From: an uncultured Eubacteriales bacterium
Lineage (GTDB): Bacteria; Bacillota; Clostridia; Christensenellales; Aristaeellaceae
Direction: 5' to 3'
Length of the DNA: 64,000 bases
NCBI GenBank assembly: GCA_902760595.1
Contig: CACWHI010000005.1
Location: forward strand, 62,001 to 126,000
Shown here piece by piece: positions 28,886-36,496 of this stretch (position 1 is its first letter; every line of letters starts with the position of its first letter). The notes below the pieces were generated by a model. The model was not told where the DNA came from. It saw nothing but the letters and a program-made list of their open reading frames with translations, and did no database searches. The translations under genes were made by a program, and so were the position numbers.

Positions 28886-31800
28886 ATGAGCCGAACCAGC
28901 AGCAGATATAACAAAAAAGAAAGCAAGCTCCTGATGATCGCGGTGCTGGGCGTCGTCCTGGCCGCGATGATCCTGCTGATGCCCAAGGAGCCGGTAGTCA
29001 AGGCCATCAACTCGGTCGGCCAGGGCTCCACCGGCGCCGGGCTTTACCTGAGCGAGATCATGAGCGACAACGCCAGCGCGCTGCCGGACGAAAACGGCGC
29101 GTTCGGCGACTGGCTCGAGGTCTGGAACAGCAGCGATCATCCCATCAGCATGAAAAACATCGGCCTTTCCAACAGGTCGGACAAGATCCAGTTCCTGTTC
29201 CCGGAGATGACGCTGGAGCCGGACGGCCGCGTCATCGTGTTCTGCGACAAGGTGAACCGCGACGATCCCGCCGGCACGCTGCACGCCAAATGCAAACTGT
29301 CCAGTCTCGGCGTCAACGTATACCTGTTTGACCAGAACGGCGTCGCGATCGACCACGCGGAGGTGCCGACGCTGAACGCCGACGAGAGCTACCAGCGCGT
29401 ATCCCCCACCGAGTGGCGCAGGACCGACGAGTACGCGCCCGGGTTTGAAAAGACGAACGATGGGCACGTGGCCTACCTGACCAGCTTCCACGTCGAAGCC
29501 GACGTGCTGATGATCAACGAGGTCATGCCGGTGCCCAAGACCGGCCTGCGCGACGAGGACGGCGAGCTTTCCGACTGGCTGGAGCTGTACAACGCGGGCA
29601 ACGCCACCATCCGCCTGAGCGACCTGGCGCTGAGCGACAACGAGCAGAAGCCCCTGAAATGGTTCTTCCCCGAGGGCGCGGTCATCGAGCCCGGGCAGTA
29701 CTATATCGTCTTCTGCTCCGGCAAGGACAAGATGCAGCAGAACGGCATCCCGCATACCAATTTCCGCCTCTCCGGCGAAGGCGAGACCCTGGTGCTCTCC
29801 ACCCGCGCGGGCGAGCTGGTGGACCGGATCACCGTCCCGAATATCGGCAAGGACGTCTCCTACGCCAAGAACCCCGGCACCCAGATCTGGTCCGTATTCC
29901 AGGTCGCGACCCCGGGGCGTCCCAATAACAGCCAGGGCGTGTCCGACGCGGACCGCTACATGCGGCAGATCAACGAAAGCCAGGTGTACATCACGGAGGT
30001 GCTGGCCTCCTCGGACGCAGTAGCGCCCGCCAACGGCGAGACGCCCTGTGACTGGGTGGAGCTGTATAACGCGGGCACCTCGCCCTTTGACCTCTCCCTG
30101 TGCGGGCTGAGCGACAACCTGGGCTGGCCGCGGAAGTGGCAGTTCCCGATGGGGACCACGATCTACCCGGGCGAATACAAGCTCGTCCGCTGCGATAAGT
30201 CCCCCACCTCCGGCTCCGGGCAGAGCCCGCACACATCCTTTGGCATCACCAAGGCGGGCGGAGAAACCATCACCCTGAGCGATCCGCAGGGACGCGTGCT
30301 GGATAAGCTGTATATCCCCCAGATGCGTACAGACGTGTCCTACGGCCGTTCCCTCGAGACGAACGGTTTTTTTTATTATGACGCGCCGACGCCCGGCCAG
30401 AAAAACGGCGTAGGCTTCGCCGGCTTCAGCCCGACCCCGACCCTGTCCCTGAAGGGCGGCCTGTACGAGGGCAACGTGGTCGTCTCCATCGACGTGCCCG
30501 ACGGCGTCACCGTGCGCTATACCACGGACGGATCCATCCCCACGCTGGAAAACAGCTCCGTCTATACGGTGCCGCTGGCGTTCCAGAATTCCATCGTGCT
30601 GCGCGCCAGGTCCTTCCAGAACGGGCTGCAGCCCTCCGATACCGTCAGCGCGTCCTATATCCTGAACACGTATTTCACGCTCCCGGTCGTCTCCGTGATC
30701 ATCGATCCCGACGAGCTGTACAACGAGAATACCGGCCTCTTCGTCGGCGGTCCGAACCTGGACAAGTCCAGAGGCATCCCCTTCCGCAACTCGATCTACC
30801 GCCAGTTCGGCAAAAACCCGCGCCCGGCCTATATCGAGGTGTTTGAGCAGAACGGCGCCGGCACGGTCATCAGCCAGGGCGTCAAGCTGGCGCTGGGCGG
30901 CGACTACAGCCTGGACATGCCGCAGAAGACGCTGAAGATCCGCGCCCAGGCCAAGTACGGCGAGAAATACTTCGATTACCCGCTGTTCGACGACCGGCCC
31001 TTCACCTACTACAAGTCCTTCAACCTGCGCAACTCCGGCAACGACTGCGTATGGACCCGCCTGTCCGACGGCTTCCAGAGCCAGCTGATCGACCTGCTGG
31101 ATACCGACATCATCCATCTGGCCTTCAAGCCGGTGATCGTCTACATCAACGGCGAGTACTACGGCCACTACAACATGCGCGAGCGCAAGGACCGCTTCTG
31201 CATCGCGCAGTGGGAGGGCCTGGATATGGACCTCGCCGACCAGATCACCATCCTGCGCGCCAGCTACTCCACGGTGCAGGGCAGCAACAAGGAATACCGC
31301 GCCCTGCTGGACCGCGTGAAGGCCTCCTCCCCCGGTAAGAATCCGGCCGACCTGCAGTACATCCTGGATAACGTGGATGTGGACAGCTATTACGATTACC
31401 TGGCCATCGAAATGTTCTTCGGCAATTCCGACATCGGCAACACCATGTTCTATAAGCTGCCGGGACCGGGCCAGAAATGGAAGTGGCTGATCTTCGACCT
31501 GGATTACGGCATGTTCTCCTCCAGCTTCAACAGCCCGAAGTCCTACACCAAGGCCAAGGGCATGGGCGACAAGCTGATCAACAACACGATCTTCCTGAAG
31601 CTGCTGGAAAACGCGGACATGAAGCAGAAATTCCTGGAGCGCCTGGCCTACGTGTACCGCACGCTGACGCCCCAGGTAATGAACGACAAGCTGACAGAGA
31701 TCAAGGCGATCCTGGAGCCTGAGATGCCCATGCACTTCGAGCGCTGGGCGCCCCTCAACGACAAAAAGATCAACTCCGACTCCCCCCTGAGCAAGGACGG

Positions 31801-31963
31801 CGCGCTCGGCTACTGGAACACCCGCATCAACCGTATGCGCGACACCATCAACCGCCGCCACCACTTCCTCTGGGGCTACATCAAGGAGGCGTTCGGCCTC
31901 TCCAACGCGCAGATGCTGGAGCTCTTCGGCGAACAGCCGGCAGACCCTCTGGCCAAGAAATAA
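28886..31963 (+). CDS. Lamin-tail/CotH-kinase surface protein
   Basis: 1025 aa. A single N-terminal membrane helix (residues ~15-32) anchors or exports it. Three lamin-tail domains follow, beginning about 53, 207 and 366 (YLSEIMSDN, MINEVMPVP, YITEVLASS, each followed by a W-x-E-x-Y/W-N motif). A chitobiase-C-like domain is near 540 (RYTTDGSIPT). The CotH domain spans ~595-960, with YGHYNMRERKD near 759 and LIFDLDYGMF near 866, the conserved kinase-like motifs. CotH proteins phosphorylate spore-coat proteins; lamin-tail domains are extracellular adaptors. The substrate here is unknown. First gene of a three-gene operon. Confidence 0.9.
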   Translation: MSRTSSRYNKKESKLLMIAVLGVVLAAMILLMPKEPVVKAINSVGQGSTGAGLYLSEIMSDNASALPDENGAFGDWLEVWNSSDHPISMKNIGLSNRSDKIQFLFPEMTLEPDGRVIVFCDKVNRDDPAGTLHAKCKLSSLGVNVYLFDQNGVAIDHAEVPTLNADESYQRVSPTEWRRTDEYAPGFEKTNDGHVAYLTSFHVEADVLMINEVMPVPKTGLRDEDGELSDWLELYNAGNATIRLSDLALSDNEQKPLKWFFPEGAVIEPGQYYIVFCSGKDKMQQNGIPHTNFRLSGEGETLVLSTRAGELVDRITVPNIGKDVSYAKNPGTQIWSVFQVATPGRPNNSQGVSDADRYMRQINESQVYITEVLASSDAVAPANGETPCDWVELYNAGTSPFDLSLCGLSDNLGWPRKWQFPMGTTIYPGEYKLVRCDKSPTSGSGQSPHTSFGITKAGGETITLSDPQGRVLDKLYIPQMRTDVSYGRSLETNGFFYYDAPTPGQKNGVGFAGFSPTPTLSLKGGLYEGNVVVSIDVPDGVTVRYTTDGSIPTLENSSVYTVPLAFQNSIVLRARSFQNGLQPSDTVSASYILNTYFTLPVVSVIIDPDELYNENTGLFVGGPNLDKSRGIPFRNSIYRQFGKNPRPAYIEVFEQNGAGTVISQGVKLALGGDYSLDMPQKTLKIRAQAKYGEKYFDYPLFDDRPFTYYKSFNLRNSGNDCVWTRLSDGFQSQLIDLLDTDIIHLAFKPVIVYINGEYYGHYNMRERKDRFCIAQWEGLDMDLADQITILRASYSTVQGSNKEYRALLDRVKASSPGKNPADLQYILDNVDVDSYYDYLAIEMFFGNSDIGNTMFYKLPGPGQKWKWLIFDLDYGMFSSSFNSPKSYTKAKGMGDKLINNTIFLKLLENADMKQKFLERLAYVYRTLTPQVMNDKLTEIKAILEPEMPMHFERWAPLNDKKINSDSPLSKDGALGYWNTRINRMRDTINRRHHFLWGYIKEAFGLSNAQMLELFGEQPADPLAKK

Positions 31964-31993
31964 ACAACACTTCATCACGATCAGGAGGAACGT

Positions 31994-32686
31994 ATGGAAA
32001 CCACCAGCTTCAAGGACATCGTCACCAACAACAGATTATCGGACTGGTTCGCCAACCAGCTGAGCAATTTCACCCCCTTCAACGTCGCGCTGGTGCTGTT
32101 CGCCGCGCTGGTGGCGGGCATCATCATCTCCCTGGTCTATAAAAAAACCTACCGGGGCGTGCTGTACAGCCCGAATTTCTCCCTGACGCTGATCATGCTG
32201 ACGCTGGTCACCGCGCCGGTCGTCATGGCCATCGGCTCCAACGTGGCGCTGTCCATGGGCATGGTCGGCGCGCTGTCCATCGTGCGCTTCCGCACCGCCG
32301 TCAAGGAGCCCCTGGATACCGTATACATGTTCTGGGCCATCACCATGGGCATCCTGCTCGGCGCGGGCCAGTACATCATCTCCCTGGTCGTGGTCATCAT
32401 GATCGCGGTGATCCTGCTGGTGCTCTCCTTCGTGCATTTCCGCAACCCCAACAGCTATCTGCTGGTGATGCACTATGACGAGTACGCAGAGGGCGACATC
32501 GAGGCCGAGCTGCGCCGCAGCGCGCGCTATAACCGCCTGCGCTCCAAGACTGTTACCCGCGCCGGCGCTGAAATGACCTATGAAGTCAGGATGGATCAGA
32601 AGGCGGACCTGGTGGGCCGCATGCTGGATATCGAGGGCGTGCACGACGCGACCCTGGTCGCCATGCAGACCGAGACCGGTGCGTAA
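31994..32686 (+). CDS. DUF4956 integral membrane protein
   Basis: 230 aa. About four membrane helices lie between residues ~25 and 155, followed by a ~75-residue soluble C-terminal domain. The conserved core is GALSIVRFRTAVKEPLDTVY between helices, typical of DUF4956, whose biochemical role is unknown. An AGGAGG-type ribosome site (31983-31988) precedes ATG 31994. It lies 30 bp after the CotH gene and 2 bp before the VTC gene; the same gene set recurs in other Bacillota. Confidence 0.88.
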   Translation: METTSFKDIVTNNRLSDWFANQLSNFTPFNVALVLFAALVAGIIISLVYKKTYRGVLYSPNFSLTLIMLTLVTAPVVMAIGSNVALSMGMVGALSIVRFRTAVKEPLDTVYMFWAITMGILLGAGQYIISLVVVIMIAVILLVLSFVHFRNPNSYLLVMHYDEYAEGDIEAELRRSARYNRLRSKTVTRAGAEMTYEVRMDQKADLVGRMLDIEGVHDATLVAMQTETGA

Positions 32687-32688
32687 GC

Positions 32689-33396
32689 ATGGCCATCCCT
32701 CTCAGGCATGAGCTGAAATTCCTGCTGAGTCCGCTGCAGGTGGACGTGCTCCGGCGCAACCTGCTGCCCGTGCTCAGCCTGGACCAACACGCCGCCAGGA
32801 ACGGAGGGCAGTATTCCATCCGCTCCCTCTATTTCGATACGGCTGAGGACGACGCGCTGTACGACAAAATGAGCGGTATCTATTACCGCCAGAAGTACCG
32901 CATCCGCATCTACAATTATTCGGACGCCGCCATCTTCCTGGAATGCAAGAGCAAGTTCGGCGACCTCATTTCCAAGCGCTCGCTGAAGATCCCCCGCGAC
33001 CTGGCCGAGCAGCTGATCGCCGGCGACCCGGACGGGCTGGAAAAGACCCATTACGGCCTGCTGAGCGACGTGTACCGGGAAATGCGCACCCGGCTTTTGC
33101 ATCCGGTGGTCCTCGTGGACTACGACCGGGAAGCCTATCTGCATCCCGCGGAAACGGTGCGCATCACCTTTGACAAGAACCTGCACACGGGCCTGGGCAG
33201 CATCGACCTGTTCAATCCGTACGTGCCCACCGTTTCCCCCTTCGACGAGCCGTGGACGATCCTCGAGGTCAAGTATGACCGCGTGCTCCCGCCCTATATC
33301 GCAGAGGTGCTCAGCTGGGCCGTGCCCGAGGCCGCCCGCAGCGCCGTGTCCAAATACACCTGGTGCAGGCGCTTCGAGCGGAAGGACGACATCTGA
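32689..33396 (+). CDS. VTC-domain polyphosphate polymerase
   Basis: 235 aa, just a VTC catalytic tunnel domain with no SPX or membrane part. The basic and acidic tunnel residues are readable: RHELKF at the start, YSIRSLYFDT, YRQKYRIRIYN, FLECKSKFG, the Lys in ILEVKYDRVLP and SKYTWCRR at the end. Yeast VTC4 polymerises ATP gamma-phosphate into polyphosphate while moving it through the membrane. The start is 2 bp after DUF4956, so both are made together; DUF4956 may supply the membrane element (inference). Confidence 0.9.
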   Translation: MAIPLRHELKFLLSPLQVDVLRRNLLPVLSLDQHAARNGGQYSIRSLYFDTAEDDALYDKMSGIYYRQKYRIRIYNYSDAAIFLECKSKFGDLISKRSLKIPRDLAEQLIAGDPDGLEKTHYGLLSDVYREMRTRLLHPVVLVDYDREAYLHPAETVRITFDKNLHTGLGSIDLFNPYVPTVSPFDEPWTILEVKYDRVLPPYIAEVLSWAVPEAARSAVSKYTWCRRFERKDDI

Positions 33397-33433
33397 TCGA
33401 AGGGTGAAGGGCGGTTTTGCTTTTTGCCTTCTG

Positions 33434-33595
33434 ATACTAATATCTGGTAAAAATGCTAAAAGATTGTGCGTGGATTTGGCGTTTGATCAAGGAACCCGCA
33501 CGAAAGCGTACCCGTTAGGTACGGTGAGGGTGGGTGACGCTGAGCAAGCGTCAAAGACACGTGCAAGATTTAGCGGTTTTACCAGAGATTAGTAT
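33434..33595 (+). repeat. Long palindromic repeat element, copy 1 (complete)
   Basis: 162 bp, near-symmetric about position 33515. The 27-bp ends (33434-33460 and 33569-33595) are inverted copies differing at three bases, and complementarity continues inward, through TTTGGCGTTTGATCA against TGAGCAAGCGTCAAA, to a central hairpin CGTACC-CGTTA-GGTACG. It encodes no protein and lies between the VTC and smsC genes. It could be a MITE-like element or a structured RNA. Confidence 0.85.
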
Positions 33596-33631
33596 GACGT
33601 TTGTATTATGGAAAGCAGGTAGATCATCGCA

Positions 33632-34390
33632 ATGTTGGAACTCAGGAACATTTCATTCAACGTAGGTCAGGAAGGGCAGGACAAGGAGATCATCCGCAAT
33701 GTCAGCCTGGCCCTGCCGGACGGCCAGCTGACGGTCGTCACCGGGCCGAACGGCGGCGGCAAATCCACCCTGGCGCGGCTGATCGCGGGCATCGAGCGCC
33801 CCGCCTCCGGCCAGATCCTCTGGAACAGCCAGGACATCACGGGCTGGAGCGTCACCGAGCGCGCCCGCGCGGGCATCGCCTTCGCTTTCCAGCAGCCGGT
33901 GCGCTTCAAGGGCATCCAGGTGATCGACCTGATCCGCCTGGCCGCGGGCAAGACCGTCACCGTGGCGGACGCCTGCAAGTACCTGAGCCGCGTCGGCCTC
34001 TGCGCGCGCGATTATATCGACCGCGAGGTCAACGCCAGCCTGTCCGGCGGCGAGCTGAAGCGCATCGAGATCGCCACGGTGCTGGCCCGCGGCGCTTCGC
34101 TCACGATCTTCGACGAGCCGGAAGCCGGCATCGACCTGTGGAGCTTCCAGAACCTGATCGAGGTCTTCGAGGATATGCGCGCCGCCATCGCCGGCAGCTC
34201 CATCCTGATCATTTCCCACCAGGAGCGCATCCTCAACATCGCGGACGAGGTCGTGGTGCTGCGGGACGGCCAGGTGGCCGCCCAGGGCCCGAAGGATCAG
34301 ATCCTGCCCGGACTGATCGGGACCTCCTCCGCGGTGCCGGAGTGCCGCGTCAATACCGAAGCGGGAGGTGCGAAAAATGCTGAAGCTTGA
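33632..34390 (+). CDS. sufC: SUF-type iron-sulfur assembly ATPase (SufC/SmsC)
   Basis: 252 aa ABC ATPase without membrane domain. Walker A GPNGGGKS is at 38-45, the signature LSGGELKR near 136 and Walker B LTIFDEPEAGID near 156; FDEPEAGID is typical of SufC rather than of transporters. It drives conformational change in its SufB-type scaffold partner. Only one scaffold gene follows and sufS, sufU, sufE and sufD are absent, matching the two-component SMS system. The ribosome site is weak (AGGTAG, 12 nt away). Any promoter must lie in or beside the palindromic element upstream. Confidence 0.9.
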   Translation: MLELRNISFNVGQEGQDKEIIRNVSLALPDGQLTVVTGPNGGGKSTLARLIAGIERPASGQILWNSQDITGWSVTERARAGIAFAFQQPVRFKGIQVIDLIRLAAGKTVTVADACKYLSRVGLCARDYIDREVNASLSGGELKRIEIATVLARGASLTIFDEPEAGIDLWSFQNLIEVFEDMRAAIAGSSILIISHQERILNIADEVVVLRDGQVAAQGPKDQILPGLIGTSSAVPECRVNTEAGGAKNAEA

Positions 34391-35303
34391 CGAGATCCAG
34401 AAGCGCCTGCTGCGCGAGGTGGCCGACCTGCACGAGGTGCCGGAGGGCGCGTACAATATCCGCTCCAACAGCAAGTCCGCCGGCCGCCAGTCCACCGCGA
34501 ATATCGAGATCGTCCCCAAGACCGACGTGAGCGGCCTGGAGATCCGCATCAAACCGGGCACCAAGCACGAGAGCGTGCACATCCCGGTGGTCATGACCGA
34601 AAGCGGCCTCACCGAGGTCGTGTACAACGACTTCTTCATTGGTGAGGGCTCCGACGTCACCATCATCGCCGGCTGCGGCATCGACAACTGCGGCAACCAG
34701 GACAGCCAGCACGACGGCATCCACCGTTTCTTCGTCGGCAAGAACAGCCGCATCCGCTATGTGGAAAAGCACTACGGCTCCGGCGACGGCAAGGGCAAGC
34801 GCATCCTGAACCCCGTGACCGAGGTCTACCAGGAGGAGGGAAGCACCGTCGAAATGGAGATGGTGCAGATCAAGGGCGTGGACGACACGACCCGCACCAC
34901 CAGGGCCGAGCTGGCGAAGGACGCCAAGCTGGTCGTCCGCGAGCGGCTGATGACCCACGGCCGGCAGAACGCCGTCAGCATCTACGAGGTCAGCCTGAAC
35001 GGCGAAGGGGCCAGCGCGGACGTGGTGTCCCGCTCCGTCGCCAGGGACGACTCCTATCAGAAGTTCGACGCCAAGCTGATCGGCAACGCCGCCTGCAACG
35101 GGCATACGGAGTGCGATTCCATCATCATGGACCACGGCCGCATCCTGGCGGTGCCCGGTCTGGAGGCCAACAATGTGGACGCCGCCCTGGTGCATGAGGC
35201 CGCCATCGGCAAGATCGCCGGCGACCAGATCATCAAGCTGATGACCCTCGGCCTGACCGAGCAGGAAGCCGAGGAGCAGATCGTCAACGGATTCCTGAAA
35301 TAA
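34377..35303 (+). CDS. SufB/SufD-family scaffold of a minimal SUF (SMS) system
   Basis: 308 aa, far shorter than SufB (~470) but equal to the SmsB group (for example methanogen MJ0034). The beta-helix core is readable through TIIAGCGIDNCGNQ, YQEEGSTVEMEMVQI, RAELAKDAKLVV and the C-terminal HEAAIGKIAGDQIIKLMTLGL with the conserved Glu/His. GGGAGGTG followed by 6 nt sets ATG 34377, overlapping smsC by 14 bp. It should build [4Fe-4S] clusters with the ATPase. The sulfur donor is unknown. Confidence 0.88.
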   Translation: MLKLDEIQKRLLREVADLHEVPEGAYNIRSNSKSAGRQSTANIEIVPKTDVSGLEIRIKPGTKHESVHIPVVMTESGLTEVVYNDFFIGEGSDVTIIAGCGIDNCGNQDSQHDGIHRFFVGKNSRIRYVEKHYGSGDGKGKRILNPVTEVYQEEGSTVEMEMVQIKGVDDTTRTTRAELAKDAKLVVRERLMTHGRQNAVSIYEVSLNGEGASADVVSRSVARDDSYQKFDAKLIGNAACNGHTECDSIIMDHGRILAVPGLEANNVDAALVHEAAIGKIAGDQIIKLMTLGLTEQEAEEQIVNGFLK

Positions 35304-35342
35304 CGCTATTGCTCCCCAAATATATTGGTGGAGCATTACAAT

Positions 35343-35385
35343 CGGCGGGGCTGCCACGATGATGTGACAGCCCCGCCGCATTTTA
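35343..35385 (+). terminator. Terminator after the smsCB pair; repeat-family hairpin
   Basis: An 11-bp perfect stem CGGCGGGGCTG (35343-35353) with 35368-35378 and a 14-nt loop, then CATTTTA. The minus strand reads GGGGCTGTCACATCATCGTG, like the hairpins at 27149, 55850 and 63168. It could also serve the convergent ppx gene. Confidence 0.75.
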
Positions 35386-35524
35386 TACTAATATCTGGTA
35401 AAAATGCTAAAAAATTGTGCGTGGATTTGGCGTTTGATCAAGGAACCCGCACGAAAGCGTACCCGTTGGTACGGTGAGGGTGGGTGACGCTGAGCAAGCG
35501 TCAAAGACACGTAGAGATTAGTAT
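35385..35524 (+). repeat. Long palindromic repeat element, copy 2 (21-bp deletion)
   Basis: Same orientation as copy 1 and nearly identical over the left arm and centre. It lacks 21 bp of the right arm (after GACACGT) and one loop base (CGTT for CGTTA). Its last base is the last base of the ppx stop codon. Confidence 0.85.
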
Positions 35525-36438
35525 TATTGCCCGAGCAGCTCCCACGCCAGGCCGTGGCGCAGGCCGCGGTCGCTGACGGTCAGGGAAGCGGTGCCGAAGC
35601 GCTCGAGGATGGCCTTCACGATACACGCTCCGGCCAGGAGCACATCGGCCCGCTTTGGCTGCACGCCGGGGATCTGCCGGCGCTCCTCCAGCGTTTTTGA
35701 CTCGAAATCGCGCAGCTGCCATTCCACATCCCCGGAAGTCAGGACGGAACCGTGGACGACCGCCGGATCGTACGTTTTCAGCCGGTGCTTCACCGCACTC
35801 ATGCCGGTGACGGCCCCGCCGATGCCGATCAGCCGCTCCGCGCTGCCGCCGACACCCGCGTTCATGAGCTCCGCCCGGATCTGAGAGAGGGCGGCGTCCA
35901 CACTGCCGGGCTTCACCGGATCATCCGGGAAGTACGCTTCCGTGATCCGGTTCACGCCCAGGTCGATGCTGAAACGCTTCTCCAGCGTTCCGCCGTGTCC
36001 ATAGATGAATTCCGTGCTGCCGCCGCCCGTATCGAAGATCACGAGGCGGCCGTTTCCCACATCGAGTCCCGTCAGCACGGACCGGTAGCTGAGCCGGGCC
36101 TCCTCTTCTCCGGGGAGGATCTGTACGCCGAGGCCGCAGAGCGCCCGGACCCGGGCTGTGAAATCCGCGCTGTTCTCCGCGCTGCGCAGCGCCATGGTGC
36201 CGACAGCCTCGACCCTCTCCGCGCCGAGGGCCTCCGCCCGCCCGGAGAAGCGGCTCACCGCCTGCGCCGTGCGTTCCAGCGCGTCCGCGCCGATACGCCC
36301 CGTGCGGCTCAGCCCTTCTCCCAGGGACGTGATGTCATTGGCGTCCAGCAGCGTGGAAACGCTCCCATCCGCGCGCTTTTCGCCCACGAAGCATTTGACG
36401 GATTTTGATCCGATATCGATCACCGCGACCCTGCGCAT
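35524..36438 (-). CDS. Ppx/GppA-family exopolyphosphatase
   Basis: 304 aa ASKHA-fold phosphatase, the short form of the family. Motifs are VAVIDIGSKSVKCFVGE (phosphate 1), FDTGGGSTEFIYG (phosphate 2) and IGIGGAVTGMSA (adenosine region). Members hydrolyse polyphosphate and/or pppGpp. It ends exactly at palindromic copy 2 and lies 2 kb from the VTC polymerase. ATG 36438 is used; GTG 36441 one codon earlier is equally possible with GGAAGG upstream. Confidence 0.88.
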   Translation of the reverse strand: MRRVAVIDIGSKSVKCFVGEKRADGSVSTLLDANDITSLGEGLSRTGRIGADALERTAQAVSRFSGRAEALGAERVEAVGTMALRSAENSADFTARVRALCGLGVQILPGEEEARLSYRSVLTGLDVGNGRLVIFDTGGGSTEFIYGHGGTLEKRFSIDLGVNRITEAYFPDDPVKPGSVDAALSQIRAELMNAGVGGSAERLIGIGGAVTGMSAVKHRLKTYDPAVVHGSVLTSGDVEWQLRDFESKTLEERRQIPGVQPKRADVLLAGACIVKAILERFGTASLTVSDRGLRHGLAWELLGQ

Positions 36439-36466
36439 CACCCTGATCTGCCTTCCTTCAAAGATG

Positions 36467-36489
36467 AGCCCGGCCTGTTCAGCCGGGCT
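36467..36489 (-). terminator. Hairpin after the M3 peptidase gene
   Basis: Stem AGCCCGGC/GCCGGGCT with a 7-nt loop, followed on the minus strand by CATCTTTG. The T-run is poor, so some read-through into ppx is likely. Confidence 0.4.
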
Positions 36490-36496
36490 GCGTTGT

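Noticed and set aside
28589-31978. 1129-codon open frame on the minus strand
   Set aside because: Lies antisense to the multidomain CotH protein; no motifs, composition of a shadow.
33434-35524. Insertion sequence or composite transposon
   Set aside because: Palindromic ends exist but no transposase gene, and no clear target-site duplication on either copy.
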